DNA of 64,000 bases. Source: Piezodorus guildinii (Eukaryota; Arthropoda; Insecta; Hemiptera; Pentatomidae). The stretch lies in assembly GCA_023052935.1 (NCBI GenBank), contig CM041294.1, forward strand, positions 39,765,236-39,829,235. The letters run 5' to 3'. Below the pieces are notes generated by a model. The model was not told the origin of the DNA. It saw nothing but the letters and a program-made list of their open reading frames with translations, and made no database searches. The position numbers and the translations under genes were made by a program. Positions 53,636-54,030 of this stretch are shown in pieces (position 1 is the first letter of the stretch; every line of letters begins with the position of its first letter).

Positions 53636-54030
53636 TATATTCATGACTTATGTAAACAAATCTTCTGTAACATTATTCAATAACTCAAATCCTTTGATTA
53701 ACTTTTTGTGATTACTCAATGGAATGACTGATAATTATTCTTTTTGAATTGATTATTTAGTGATGTTTCAGTTCTAGTTTATTGCTATTTATAAGTTTGT
53801 GATAATAGAACAAATAAATATCACAATATACAAGTACCAATATCCAATTACTGATAAACTATGAAATATTCGAAAATCCTTAAACTATGAATAGAAAAAT
53901 TTTACACCTAAAAGAAGCAAAAAACAATCATCGCTTTACCTCTCTGGAATTCTGGTGGTCAAAAGTTCGGTCAAATTGGAGAACTCCATGTCTAAGCTGT
54001 CCGTCTCTGACAAAATGTCCATTATGTAAC
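7395..54030 (-). CDS. PK-R: Pyrokinin/CAPA-type neuropeptide GPCR gene (six coding exons, 46.6 kb)
   Basis: This is a class A receptor of the PRXamide (neuromedin-U-receptor-like) group, expected at the plasma membrane with an amidated neuropeptide ligand. Six minus-strand exons join in frame: 53940-54030, 53017-53259, 34459-34675, 29161-29434, 8426-8637 and, less certainly, 7395-7544. Coding lengths of 83, 243, 217, 274, 212 and 150 nt keep the phase throughout and give 392 aa. Visible landmarks are an N-terminal NLT glycosylation site (N16), GN of TM1 (N63), the TM2 Asp (D91), a TM3 Cys pair (C118/C119), ERY (143-145) in place of DRY, the ECL2 Cys (C205), CWAPF of TM6 (282-286) and NPFLY of TM7 (327-331). 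ERYIAICHPFLSHT, AIQFGLVY and KHSFELS favour a pyrokinin receptor over a CAPA receptor, from family knowledge without alignment. An untranslated 5' exon must lie upstream. The introns hold nearly all transposons of the window. Confidence 0.85.
7755..8058 (+). mobile_element. tRNA-derived SINE, family 1, copy 1
   Basis: The head looks like a tRNA promoter: an A box in 'tggtctagtggatagagc' and a B box 'ggttcgaaccc'. A body of about 220 bp shared with 18,696-19,008 follows (gaatattatttattctgtt, 'aaagtgggt', 'actgccgtgggcct', 'cccaagga'). The tail ends in short T/A runs. No clear target-site duplication was found. It lies in receptor intron 5. RNA polymerase III would transcribe an active copy, and LINE machinery would move it. 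Confidence 0.75.
8059..8425. other. Remainder of receptor intron 5
   Basis: AT-rich sequence between the SINE and exon 5. I see no gene, repeat or structured element in it. Confidence 0.4.
8426..8637 (-). CDS. PK-R: Receptor exon 5: TM6, ECL3, TM7 and start of helix 8
   Basis: The best acceptor is gctgttggcag at 8638: two bases complete Val273, giving KML-VVVVVAFFICWAPFQ, the same spacing as KML(V)AVVVAFFICWAPF in relatives. TM6 has CWAPFQAQRLFA. TM7 has SGPLYYLSTTVNPFLYN, followed by IMSLKFRAAFK and donor gtaagt at 8420-8425. Upstream acceptors (…ctttag at about 8660, or ttccaag at about 8655) would add residues before TM6 or break the frame. The exon ends in phase 0. Confidence 0.88.
8638..10200. 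other. Receptor intron 4, part nearest exon 5; no gene recognised
   Basis: No convincing frame. A T run of about 30 lies at 9,626-9,656 and shorter A/T runs occur around 9,570 and 10,130. A few less AT-rich patches (about 9,000-9,300) resemble nothing I can name. Confidence 0.4.
10202..10310 (-). mobile_element. Jockey-type LINE 3' UTR remnant
   Basis: The arrangement T-run, 'aatacaatctgccacc', 'attagagatagaa', 'tcattcatcccatatgtaca' parallels the 3' UTR of the Jockey copies (T-run, 'attacaatctgtccc', 'aatagtagtgctg', 'catacaatatttaca' near 17,000-17,110). It is probably a short 5'-truncated insertion without coding sequence. The similarity is partial. Confidence 0.4.
10445..10690 (+). repeat. 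Penelope-type terminal repeat fragment with degenerate hammerhead-like core
   Basis: Around 10,560-10,597 the plus strand has CTAAAGATGGCCTAAAATT followed by TAGGCTGAAACGTTAGAG. That is a GCCTA/TAGGC hairpin flanked by a changed CTGANGA box (G to A) and an intact GAAACGT. The left flank 'gaagttagttcgcggtgcagtc' resembles the outer arms of the palindrome at 12,157-12,390, so both come from one family. The altered core predicts no ribozyme activity. Confidence 0.5.
10700..12150. other. Receptor intron 4 interior; no gene recognised
   Basis: AT-rich, with only short spurious frames lacking family motifs. Nothing repeated elsewhere in the window was noticed. Confidence 0.35.
12157..12390. repeat. 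Inverted pair of Penelope-type repeats with hammerhead-like cores
   Basis: The two arms (about 12,157-12,264 and 12,297-12,390) are reverse complements apart from an extra stretch of about 20 bp in the left arm. Each arm carries CTGAAGA, a GGCCTA/TAGGCC hairpin with a 5-base loop, and GAAACGTC: minus strand 12,231-12,260 on the left, plus strand 12,304-12,333 on the right. CTGANGA and GAAA are the invariant strands of a hammerhead ribozyme core. Adjacent palindromic ACGT fits the dimer-type motifs described from Penelope-like elements. No reverse transcriptase is nearby, so this is a solo terminal-repeat footprint. Confidence 0.6.
12391..12940. other. Receptor intron 4; no gene recognised
   Basis: Ordinary AT-rich intron sequence between the palindrome and the first mariner. 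No motif seen. Confidence 0.3.
12941..13753 (+). mobile_element. mariner element with decayed, deleted transposase (element 1)
   Basis: The terminal inverted repeats TATTGGGTTGTTTCACGTGA (left) and TCATGTGACACAACCCAATA (right) end in TA target dinucleotides, as in mariner elements. The plus-strand interior keeps transposase pieces: EQTIRRWFAKFSAGDTDLEN with RGRPPSVIDN (DNA-binding part), then NASASTVSRYLKCIGKVKKL, a deletion near 13,505, and in another frame LGYEVLPHPPYSPDLFPTDY with HLFGNLDNF (end of the catalytic domain). An in-frame stop and the loss of the middle third, including the first two catalytic Asp, make it inactive. Confidence 0.85.
13195..13703 (+). pseudogene. mariner transposase remnant (element 1)
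   Basis: The transposase would bind the terminal repeats and cut and join DNA. What remains is the second half of the helix-turn-helix domain and its linker up to DLAERQLDP, then, after a frame change at the deletion, 60 codons around PPYSPDLFPTDYHLF, which contains the third Asp of the DD34D triad. A TGA interrupts the first part (YQTVK-stop-LSAQLN). A normal mariner transposase has about 345 residues; fewer than 160 are recognisable here. Confidence 0.8.
13760..14662 (-). mobile_element. mariner element, internally deleted (element 2)
   Basis: The terminal repeats TTGGGTTGATGCAAAATTAA (left) and TTAATTTTGCATCAACCCAA (right) are perfect over at least 20 bp and flanked by TA. The 0.9 kb element carries one transposase frame on the minus strand. 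It starts only six bases after the right end of element 1 and points the opposite way. Full-length relatives are about 1.3 kb, so roughly 0.4 kb is missing from the centre. Confidence 0.9.
13839..14579 (-). CDS. mariner transposase with central deletion (element 2)
   Basis: An open frame of 246 codons. The natural start is probably the internal Met of MSKCDFRQIYFYEFKLGRSA (about residue 37), since mariner transposases begin near that motif; the upstream 36 codons look like leader sequence. The order is: paired-type HTH with ECTVQRWFQKFRRGDFDLED, linker GRGRHLALDNDQLR, then TTREMAAELGTQ joined directly to KLQRLCPALMNRKGPILLHD. The segment with the first catalytic Asp is lost. The second Asp (LHDNARPHVA) and third (PPYSLDLSPTDFHFF) remain. 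It keeps the DNA-binding part but should be catalytically dead. Such a product could only act on transposition by binding, if expressed. Confidence 0.85.
   Translation of the reverse strand: MIIIIPKQTLSNTLSFTMNLFSKIVLFSVFKGLESKMSKCDFRQIYFYEFKLGRSAAQTARNINEVWGQGAINECTVQRWFQKFRRGDFDLEDKEGRGRHLALDNDQLRSKVEEDPTKTTREMAAELGTQKLQRLCPALMNRKGPILLHDNARPHVAQPTLRRLHELGYEVLQHPPYSLDLSPTDFHFFRHLDNFLRETNFQNQDDIENSFRDFIESRDSDFFSGGIRKLVERWQKCIDSDGNYFD
14663..15420. other. Receptor intron 4; no gene recognised
   Basis: AT-rich sequence with no long frame. I recognise no repeat in it. Confidence 0.35.
15425..16330 (+). repeat. Dispersed AT-rich repeat, most complete copy
   Basis: This is the fullest example (about 0.9 kb) of a non-coding family also seen at 1-590, 16,455-16,975, 18,020-18,662 and 61,936-64,000. 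Its left end reads tctggtgcaggcatcacacg then 'actatcacttacc'. The right end reads cacgatcgcaatactttccc then 'ttactatatatagtaagtgaaagt', so the outermost ACTTTCACTTAC is present in inverted form at both ends. Conserved interior blocks include 'tttagctttccaacgg', 'tagcgagtttaatcaaaatcg' and 'tttcataggactttt'. It looks like a non-autonomous DNA element, but neither the superfamily nor a target-site duplication could be fixed by eye. Confidence 0.7.
16455..16975 (+). repeat. Dispersed AT-rich repeat, shorter copy
   Basis: Same left end (tctggtgcgggcaacacacg, 'actttcacttacc') and same right end ('acgatcgcaatactttccc') as the preceding copy, but the 5' half of the interior is missing. The two copies lie only about 125 bp apart in the same orientation. 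Confidence 0.7.
16996..17571 (-). mobile_element. 5'-truncated Jockey LINE tail
   Basis: A poly(A) tail (T's at 16,994-17,013), the 3' UTR ('attacaatctgtccc') and the last 90 or so codons of ORF2 on the minus strand (GLELWGTAKRINIKRIQSF, NLIPTKFSKFHQNLF, RRLKRQWPRDLL) match copies A and B. Flanking acaaaataatctt (16983-16995) and acaaagtaatctt (17572-17584) are a 13-bp target-site duplication with one difference. 5' truncation is the usual result of incomplete reverse transcription. Confidence 0.85.
17585..18019. other. Possible diverged piece of the dispersed repeat
   Basis: Phrases such as 'cgattttgactaaactcgtt' (about 17,909) echo the family's conserved 'cgattttgattaaactcgct'. The rest is unrecognised AT-rich sequence. 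Confidence 0.3.
18020..18662 (-). repeat. Dispersed AT-rich repeat, inverted copy
   Basis: Minus-strand orientation: it begins 'tttactttcacttacc', then the reverse complement of the terminal block (agggaaagtagtgcaatagtg, 'gaattcgagttttcacc', 'aaatacacgttttag'). It continues through 'aacttgctatatcgatgt' and 'ggcaggctttta' into the far end. Sequence drift is greater than in the other copies. Confidence 0.6.
18696..19008 (+). mobile_element. tRNA-derived SINE, family 1, copy 2 (complete, with target-site duplication)
   Basis: The tRNA-like head has the A box 'tggttggtggatagagc' and the B box 'ggttcgaatccc'. The body includes 'gcagaatattatttattctg', 'ctgtaaagtgggta' and 'attgcactgccgttggcct'. 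The end is a short T run. The 14-bp direct repeat taatagagggtaat at 18682-18695 and 19009-19022 marks the insertion. This is the best preserved member in the window and defines the family length at about 313 bp. Confidence 0.9.
19023..20280. other. Receptor intron 4; no gene recognised
   Basis: AT-rich, with A runs near 19,880 and 20,045. Nothing else supported. Confidence 0.35.
20320..21190 (+). mobile_element. 5'-truncated LINE with WNSLP-type C-terminus
   Basis: A plus-strand frame (20367-20972) carries NLGVTFDQNLIWNNHVSKIS, LYRFRESLPLKTRQLL and KSFLVRSSSFWNSLPISIRK before TAA. That is the post-RT region of non-LTR retrotransposons of the CR1/Jockey superfamily (VKNLGV…W..H…FxxRS..xWNSLP). 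The 3' UTR runs to 'cccagaataaaaatattttt' near 21,180. A second copy with the same 3' signature lies at 26,095-26,695. The RT catalytic core is absent (5' truncation). The clade call is tentative. Confidence 0.8.
20367..20972 (+). pseudogene. LINE ORF2 C-terminal fragment
   Basis: 201 codons of the part that follows the RT palm in LINE ORF2. Motifs are LGVTFDQNLIW (start of the post-palm segment), RQLLVSSIIFPKFDHG, LTLRSDIHSLNTRSQSINLY and SFWNSLPISIRKATS. The Met at 20367 is only the first in the open stretch and no real start. No catalytic residues of the RT are present, so it has no activity on its own. Confidence 0.78.
21585..22030 (-). mobile_element. Decayed LINE C-terminal remnant
   Basis: On the minus strand, pieces in shifting frames read SHTPPYIQNHLQFKSSA, TRSRHSDLTFLPT and FDRSFIIRSCTLWNSLPTHM. 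The same FxxRS..xWNSLP signature ends the LINE at 20,320-21,190, but from a different, older family. Several frame changes are needed. Confidence 0.6.
22132..22209. repeat. (TA)n microsatellite
   Basis: About 78 bp of TA repeats with one 'tatctata' interruption. It directly abuts the poly(A) end of the R1-type LINE fragment. Confidence 0.95.
22205..23605 (-). mobile_element. 5'-truncated R1-type LINE with RNase H domain
   Basis: A minus-strand fragment with one long frame (22451-23602), a 3' UTR of about 240 bp and an A-rich end (T's at 22,208-22,225). Both outer sides touch (TA)n tracts (22,132-22,209 and 23,613-23,646). The related C-terminus at 35,619-36,017 shows the family is repeated. 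No target-site duplication can be read within the TA tracts. Confidence 0.8.
22451..23602 (-). CDS. R1-type LINE ORF2 C-terminal part: RNase H and zinc-finger-like tail
   Basis: An intact frame of 383 codons. RNase H1-type catalytic residues are all present: D99 (DVYTDGSK), E137 (NNQAEKFAVLK), D164 (IHTDNKTLID), and D217 (GNERADLLAKEAA), with the His loop at KWVKAHAG. This domain would remove element RNA after reverse transcription. The preceding 90 residues (SYEAAILLAGLLPIQLKIEE) are the connection between RT and RNase H in R1/LOA-type LINEs. The tail has YKLTQLITEHGNTKHYLKRF and a Cys/His cluster (LCDEDGQIQNFKHILYDC). The reverse transcriptase itself is lost by truncation. The open frame suggests a fairly recent insertion. 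Confidence 0.85.
   Translation of the reverse strand: MMKLQRLQRLISIKICKGYRTLSYEAAILLAGLLPIQLKIEERTILFNIIRHKTGYKDIPLDKIERLTDCKFWLHPATTLWTTRQCTTFITENTDVYTDGSKYSDNVGCAWWFQTTAGINVQHQYKLESYCSNNQAEKFAVLKVTEYMTNEPRQTNERITIHTDNKTLIDSINNVHIHDHLTDQIRQNVLQLKQMGKRVTLKWVKAHAGIEGNERADLLAKEAASSNMLPSYDKAPLSYVRRDMTSDFVARWDQMWVTSTKSPSLHRFIPNITLHDYASVHSNDYKLTQLITEHGNTKHYLKRFNIIQTDLCDEDGQIQNFKHILYDCKIFDRQRFHLIKNIILKNGNWPETEQNLFSKFKTDLLKFIKGIDFESLTKDGQRR
23613..23646. repeat. (TA)n microsatellite
   Basis: Short TA run with 'tatcta' interruptions at the 5' edge of the R1-type LINE fragment. Confidence 0.85.
23650..24830. other. Receptor intron 4; no gene recognised
   Basis: AT-rich. 'Zctggtcag'-like phrases repeat near 24,245 and 24,280 ('gcgatacttgatcactggtcag') over about 40 bp, a minor local duplication. 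Nothing else was recognised. Confidence 0.3.
24832..25112 (-). mobile_element. tRNA-derived SINE, family 2, copy 1
   Basis: On the minus strand the head reads 'gggtggctagcataac' then 'agcctcctatgcc' and a B-box-like 'gggttcaaaacc'. The body follows with 'cagtgggagtaa', 'cgtccttcgg', 'gatctctatcctaataaaac' and 'agcataaagtgacgttaaat'. The same sequence in the other orientation is at 57,181-57,475. A scrap of the same head ('cagctacaagtgatccc') recurs at 25,553. Confidence 0.75.
25565..25845 (+). mobile_element. 5'-truncated Jockey-type LINE tail (family with ACAGTTGTAAAT 3' UTR)
   Basis: The plus strand encodes RYQSFHDKLYSHFNPQVSIL, then ASSSIPDNPSWSLKRRC and stops. The 3' UTR holds 'acagttgtaaatctcaataa' and an A run at 25,829-25,843. 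Equivalent tails lie at 34,200-34,445, 54,190-54,560 and 59,335-59,720, so this is a second Jockey-like family, distinct from copies A and B. Confidence 0.8.
25846..26094. other. Short AT-rich spacer in intron 4
   Basis: Nothing recognised. Confidence 0.3.
26095..26695 (+). mobile_element. LINE C-terminal fragment (same family as 20,320-21,190)
   Basis: The plus strand reads, in changing frames, FDYVCLVYGGLSEKFDMRL, PPYILDMLTTCSSVHSVNTR and SQPINLYIPSHRSVSFKKSL. The last two line up with SYIIELLTLRSDIHSLNTRS and SQSINLYTPLHKTASFHKSF of the 20 kb copy. The shared 3' signature 'ccagaataaaattacttttc' plus 'atttcattat' ends it. Frameshifts mark it as inactive. Confidence 0.75.
26700..27720. other. 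Receptor intron 4; no gene recognised
   Basis: Strongly AT-rich, without frames or repeats I recognise. Confidence 0.35.
27720..27835 (-). repeat. Solo Penelope-type repeat with canonical hammerhead-like core
   Basis: The minus strand at 27,778-27,807 has CTGATGA, then GACCCGTATCGTGTGTC (outer bases GAC and GTC pair), then GAAACGTTGG. CTGATGA and GAAAC are the exact hammerhead core strands, and ACGT follows as in Penelope-type motifs. This is the best preserved core in the window. It is a single copy here, without an inverted partner. Confidence 0.6.
28321..28676. repeat. 35-bp AT-rich minisatellite
   Basis: About ten tandem units built on 'aaaacatcaaaataacataa' followed by 'taatcaaaatatcat' (period 35 bp), with some units shortened by one internal block. 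There are no conserved spacer/repeat alternations, so it is not CRISPR-like. It lies 0.5 kb from exon 4 on the intron 4 side. Confidence 0.95.
28690..29160. other. Intron 4 end next to exon 4; no gene recognised
   Basis: AT-rich with short spurious frames. Nothing conserved was recognised apart from the exon 4 donor at its end. Confidence 0.35.
29161..29434 (-). CDS. PK-R: Receptor exon 4: ECL2, TM5 and intracellular loop 3
   Basis: Acceptor ttttctccgtag is followed directly by AIQFGLVYATDNKGK, so the exon starts in phase 0, matching the end of the TM4 exon. The loop holds YKLCSV, whose Cys205 is the expected disulfide partner of TM3. TM5 is SAVLFFFFPMSVITVLYILIGI, followed by a Ser/Gly/Lys-rich third intracellular loop that ends KRVIKML plus one base before donor gtgagc. 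KHSFELS before TM5 and LIGIRLH after it match the family. Codon choice is noticeably more GC-rich than in the surrounding introns, a useful marker of a conserved exon here. Confidence 0.92.
29635..30123. mobile_element. Foldback (inverted-repeat) element, about 190-bp arms
   Basis: Left arm 29,635-29,827 and right arm 29,931-30,123 are near-perfect reverse complements (for example 'gttggggtggggatgccaaa' against 'tttggcatccccaccccaag'), around a loop of about 100 bp. There is no coding sequence. Such long-armed elements are usually non-autonomous DNA transposons. I see no clear target duplication. It sits in receptor intron 3. Confidence 0.9.
30310..30365 (+). repeat. Degenerate Penelope-type hammerhead-like motif
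   Basis: 'cttgaaaatggccctagagg' followed by 'ctgaaacgttttgatg': the GAAACGTT box is kept while the CTGANGA box has decayed. It resembles the cores at 10,560 and 12,231-12,333. Confidence 0.4.
30370..32955. other. Receptor intron 3; no gene recognised apart from a dispersed repeat
   Basis: About 30,880-31,130 resembles 41,380-41,600 (shared phrases around 'gacacgacaataaactta' and 'agctggataagagacctcct'), described separately. The remainder is AT-rich and unrecognised. Confidence 0.35.
30880..31130 (+). repeat. Dispersed repeat shared with 41,380-41,600
   Basis: Shared strings in the same order are 'cacgacaataaacttattaa', 'gctggataagagacctcct', 'aaagcctagg…gggatgctgct', 'actttcc' and 'taacttctgacaggt'. 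The plus strand can be read as KLPGHDNKLINNMSVVEM and RRRRNRSWIRDLL, which has the flavour of a transposon ORF end. No family is assigned. Confidence 0.5.
32959..33640. mobile_element. Foldback derivative of a mariner transposon
   Basis: The ends TACGAGGCATGTTTTTTAAG and CTTAAAAAACATGCCTCGTA are perfect inverted repeats flanked by TA. The similarity continues inward for about 250 bp, so both arms (about 32,959-33,205 and 33,395-33,640) are inverted copies of the same mariner 3' end. The minus strand of the left part encodes LLHDNARPHVANRTKDLIKS, WETLDHPPYSPDLSPSDYHL, then KLVPRYDKCLKIHGNYIEKW. The right arm repeats DNEVKTFVMQWLTSQTAELF and EEGIQKLVPR on the plus strand. Transcripts of either strand should fold into a long hairpin. 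Confidence 0.88.
33110..33390 (-). pseudogene. mariner transposase C-terminal half (in the foldback element)
   Basis: The frame runs from the second catalytic Asp region (LLHDNARPHVANRTKDLIKS) through the third (HPPYSPDLSPSDYHLFLPLK, then a stop) to the C-terminal helix region (RQWL…QAAECVEEGIRKLVPRYDKC). The N-terminal DNA-binding domain and the first Asp are missing altogether. No product is expected. Confidence 0.8.
33625..34166 (+). repeat. Tandem duplication, two units of 271 bp
   Basis: Positions 33,625-33,895 repeat at 33,896-34,166 with a few base differences. Both begin 'aaaaacatgcctcgtataat', the outer end of the mariner foldback, and continue into a LINE fragment (LLQHLVDKRSKLPVCYKNSF). 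The duplication therefore happened after the mariner insertion and includes its terminal 16 or so bases. Confidence 0.95.
33660..34445 (+). mobile_element. Jockey-type LINE tail, partly duplicated, ending next to exon 3
   Basis: The plus strand encodes EDKRQETARRYRLLQHLVDK and RSKLPV (compare RQETARQFRLLQHLLDKRS at 54.7 kb). After the duplication it goes on to LIPDNPPRRLKIRWPRNLLP and a 3' UTR with 'acagttgtaaattacaataa'. Same family as 25,565-25,845. Its end falls within about 20 bp of the receptor exon 3 donor, in the opposite orientation to the gene. Frame breaks make it inactive. Confidence 0.8.
34459..34675 (-). CDS. PK-R: Receptor exon 3: TM3 and TM4
   Basis: After acceptor tttgcaatcgcag the first base completes Lys109, giving WSK-YPYIFGEV across the junction. 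TM3 carries SSNATVLTITAF and ends in ERYIAICHPFLSHT. TM4 is KFIIFIWLMAFLSAIPQ. The exon ends on a whole codon (CAG) before donor gtaaaa. ERY instead of DRY is normal in this family. Cys118 or Cys119 should form the disulfide with ECL2. The 3' end of a LINE fragment in the opposite orientation begins within about 20 bp of the donor, inside intron 3. Confidence 0.92.
35166..35300 (+). pseudogene. piggyBac transposase C-terminal cysteine-rich remnant
   Basis: A short plus-strand frame reading RKETSYRCKTCPQKPPLGPE then SYHVNAFLNGC and a stop. In piggyBac transposases this C-terminal zinc-binding domain (R..T.Y.C..C..KP.LC…CF..YH) binds subterminal DNA. Here the later Cys after PPLG is missing. 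The catalytic DDD domain was not found. Confidence 0.65.
35619..36017 (+). pseudogene. R1-type LINE ORF2 C-terminal fragment
   Basis: The frame carries TKLKKISYKLTQFLTGHGGA and KSYLFRFKLTDDKICKCDGK, then SEQTYDHLLFDSSKLDKHRH and ends DRVDYAELEK. It lines up with the tail of the 22.4-23.6 kb frame (YKLTQLITEHGNTKHYLKRF…HILYDCKIFDRQRFH). This is the Cys/His tail behind the RNase H domain. It is strongly 5'-truncated and lies inside the piggyBac relic. In the His-Cys cluster the last Cys is replaced by Ser (FDSS). Confidence 0.75.
36518..36612 (-). mobile_element. SINE family 1 head fragment
   Basis: The minus strand reads 'gcggcgtggtatggtggatag', then 'gggcttggatcccgtctgtggcagagtg', matching the tRNA-like head of the family 1 SINE. 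The body is missing. Confidence 0.6.
36620..37560. other. Receptor intron 2; no gene recognised
   Basis: AT-rich without frames, repeats or structures I recognise. Confidence 0.35.
37565..37840 (+). mobile_element. tRNA-derived SINE, family 1, copy 3 (degenerate head)
   Basis: The body follows the family: 'ggcagaatattatta', 'cgaccctggcatatggagac', 'cagcctctacaaaatgggta', 'tgttggcctagaaac' and 'agcccaagatccttcaggga'. The tRNA-like head has lost its boxes. Confidence 0.75.
37841..40214. other. Receptor intron 2; no gene recognised
   Basis: AT-rich. 39,460-39,600 has 'gtcacgta' and 'cgtgacaaa' several times, a hint of a small inverted-repeat element that could not be delimited. Confidence 0.3.
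40240..40540 (-). mobile_element. RTE-like LINE C-terminal fragment
   Basis: The minus strand encodes YFPTLTYGSESWVMHDKQIS followed by TGAEMRYLRRIAGKTRRGVV. The pattern P.LTYGSE.W…..A.EMR.LRRI.G..RRD is typical of the region after the RT in RTE-type LINEs. No RT motif is included. It is short and 5'-truncated. Confidence 0.7.
40541..41379. other. Receptor intron 2; no gene recognised
   Basis: A GC-richer stretch at about 40,600-40,880 has no recognisable coding or repeat character. The rest is AT-rich. Confidence 0.3.
41380..41600 (+). repeat. Dispersed repeat shared with 30,880-31,130
   Basis: 'cacgacagcagacttataaa', 'agctggatgagagacctcct' and 'aaagcatagggatgctact' match the copy in intron 3 in order and orientation. 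The family is unknown. Confidence 0.5.
41601..42549 (+). other. Unclassified segment with an acidic frame at 42,124-42,344
   Basis: The plus strand is open for about 73 codons after a TAA (no ATG): SEDILRISQELEEQSEEEQE, then STEYDSSDSEDEIVNYSDQQ, ending LLKG-stop. Acidic Ser/Asp-rich N-termini of this kind occur in piggyBac-type transposases, but no other part of one was found nearby. It could equally be chance. Confidence 0.3.
42835..45475 (-). pseudogene. Jockey LINE copy B ORF2 (endonuclease plus reverse transcriptase)
   Basis: The frame at 43,254-45,419 holds 721 codons. Endonuclease comes first: VALITETRLTTKQLF, FILGADMNAKNQQWG, TYWPTDPNRNPDILDFFIHS, DELSSDHSPL. Then the RT: LRKSPGYDLLTPQILRQL, SYRPISLLPILSKIFEK, FGFRSQHSTVQQ, FLDITQAFDRVWHPG, GVPQGSVLGPILY, FLATYADDTAILSS. 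YADD, the catalytic pair, is intact. Two defects are visible: a deletion just after the ATG (45,460-45,475) that removes the first strand of the endonuclease (the LLWNANG motif of copy A), and a frame change at about 43,290 that separates the tail (TRLKRQELNRRFGQ…RRLKRQWPRDLL, about 42,835-43,255). Confidence 0.9.
45582..46784 (-). CDS. Jockey LINE copy B ORF1 (Gag-like protein, altered C-terminus)
   Basis: A 400-aa frame with the same layout as copy A: Ser/Lys/Pro-rich start, PRE_C2HC-type domain (RALRVVIRNLHPSTPVTAIK, EIGYKVRQVTNVL), then knuckles CHNCQAYGHTRTYC, CVKCGEQHKSEEC and CALCLEDHPANYKGC. A frameshift near 45,650 replaces the last part: it ends NLIRIKFLIFLLHQMSQTLQ where copy A continues for some 50 residues more, and the stop no longer overlaps the ORF2 start. 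RNA binding could survive, but the coupling to ORF2 translation is lost. Confidence 0.88.
   Translation of the reverse strand: MRYFHQVMSSKATSKRSRSAGSNSSPTKQRPRRENNKKMIPPATASASSLGSEPQPSTSSQGLTDESPFFTPNPFQILQNEKEAMESSPIPREPLPPPIFVKNIKNFQLMCAHLNKVTDPNSYSCISRTSDTKISPTTAESYRKIVKYLTETKADFHTYQLRQERALRVVIRNLHPSTPVTAIKEELTEIGYKVRQVTNVLKDKIPLPLFFVDLEPSAGVEKIYDLNRLYYTSVRVQKPYTKKEIVQCHNCQAYGHTRTYCHHTPRCVKCGEQHKSEECTRSRSTPAVCALCLEDHPANYKGCQIYKNLKSRYQKPQNLDETAEPIRSRRQPSKTIDSNVTFAHLLGGGNQNKEALPEQRIHPEPLPQPPIPQNLPNPKNLIRIKFLIFLLHQMSQTLQV
46785..47122 (-). other. 5' UTR of Jockey LINE copy B
   Basis: Matches the leader of copy A except that it starts about 27 bp later. An A-rich run directly before ORF1 (46,791-46,850) is expanded relative to copy A. 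Confidence 0.6.
47132..48750. other. Receptor intron 2; no gene recognised
   Basis: 47,140-47,240 is made of loosely repeated 'aaatttttaaattgaatta' units. 'ctgtagtggttgac' (47,339) and 'ctgtagtggttaac' (47,438) form a short direct repeat about 100 bp apart. The rest is AT-rich and unremarkable. Confidence 0.35.
48753..49145. repeat. Tandem array of about four 107-117 bp units
   Basis: 'tataatcg' followed by 'ggatacgaaccccc', 'gcagctactgagcctagtat', 'cgaataaatacgaaa' and 'gttataataaa' starts again at 48,753, 48,864, 48,981 and 49,088. The first unit is the most diverged and the middle two the most alike. There is no coding frame. It may be a small satellite or the repeat core of a non-autonomous element. 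Confidence 0.85.
49204..49771. mobile_element. Foldback element with GC-rich arms
   Basis: The left arm 49,204-49,314 ('ccgcggtaacagagacccct', 'ccagcggcggctgacaagaa', 'ttagagtggtgaaaagat') returns reversed at 49,646-49,771. The 330-bp loop is also GC-richer than the intron and has G-rich runs at 49,545-49,570. The right arm holds a G-rich expansion (49,725-49,755). Probably a non-autonomous DNA element. No terminal duplication was identified. Confidence 0.85.
49907..49962. repeat. (TA)n microsatellite
   Basis: 56 bp of pure TA repeats. Confidence 0.97.
49970..51840. other. Receptor intron 2; no gene recognised
   Basis: Mostly AT-rich. At about 50,795-50,840 'ctaaagatgatctgtttcgg' followed by 'tgacgaaaat' looks like a further worn hammerhead-like core of the Penelope type. 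The rest is unrecognised. Confidence 0.35.
51845..51935 (-). repeat. Outer arm of nested Penelope-type repeats (left)
   Basis: The minus strand reads 'ccttgagaatggggtgaacc', then 'tagggatgaaacgttagag' and 'gtgaaaaatatggatcgcat'. The related sequence on the plus strand at 52,688-52,780 is its inverted partner. GAAACGTTAG (from 51,896 downwards) is the conserved box; the CTGANGA box has changed to TTGAGAA. Confidence 0.5.
51978..52211. repeat. (TA)n tracts flanking a short unique segment
   Basis: TA runs at 51,978-52,029 and 52,160-52,211, with 'agaaagagagagagggtcac' and 'taatgagtaatcagataatg' sequences between. Confidence 0.9.
52246..52587. repeat. Long perfect-looking palindrome with hammerhead-like boxes
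   Basis: Arms 52,246-52,406 and 52,427-52,587 are almost exact reverse complements around a loop of about 20 bp. Each arm holds a GAGAA/TTCTC hairpin followed by GAAACGTCGC (plus strand GAAAC at 52,527; minus strand at 52,306), as in Penelope-type motifs. The box before the hairpin reads 'catgattat' and has lost the CTGANGA consensus. TA tracts border the palindrome on both sides. Confidence 0.85.
52587..52682. repeat. (TA)n/(GA)n compound microsatellite
   Basis: About 68 bp of TA followed by about 27 bp of GA. Confidence 0.97.
52688..52780 (+). repeat. Outer arm of nested Penelope-type repeats (right)
   Basis: 'ggatccttgagaatgactta', 'aagctgaagcgttcaag' and 'gagtgaaaaaatgtggatca' mirror 51,845-51,935. 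Here GAAAC has become GAAGC, so the core is inactive. Confidence 0.5.
52818..52872. repeat. (TA)n microsatellite
   Basis: About 54 bp of TA repeats, 145 bp from the donor of exon 2. Confidence 0.95.
53017..53259 (-). CDS. PK-R: Receptor exon 2: TM1, loop and TM2
   Basis: The acceptor is tcgatttcag and the donor gtgagt at 53011-53016. The exon completes R28, then runs IDSSSPWGPSRDPLYLVVPM into TM1 (LIFVTGLVGNIST), the short basic loop YRNRSMQTTTN and TM2 (LYLFSMAVSDLLLL), and ends SGLPQEVYILWS plus two bases of Lys109. The GN pair and the SD aspartate are the conserved TM1 and TM2 positions of class A receptors. The RNRSM.T.TN..LFS..VSDLLLL pattern is typical of insect pyrokinin and CAPA receptors. 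Intron 1 is 680 bp and intron 2 about 18.3 kb. Confidence 0.9.
53260..53939. other. Receptor intron 1
   Basis: 680 bp with a (TA)n run at 53,604-53,632 and no recognised element. Confidence 0.6.
53940..54030 (-). CDS. PK-R: Receptor exon 1: start codon and extracellular N-terminus
   Basis: A minus-strand acceptor (tttgttttag) precedes eight untranslated bases and an ATG at 54022. The 83 coding bases encode MDILSETDSLDMEFSNLTEL and a few more residues, ending in the first two bases of an Arg codon (R28) before a GTAAAG donor. NLT is a likely N-glycosylation site, as expected outside TM1. The phase fits the next exon exactly. Because an acceptor lies just before the ATG, at least one non-coding 5' exon and the promoter must be further up (above 54,030). 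I did not locate them. Confidence 0.75.
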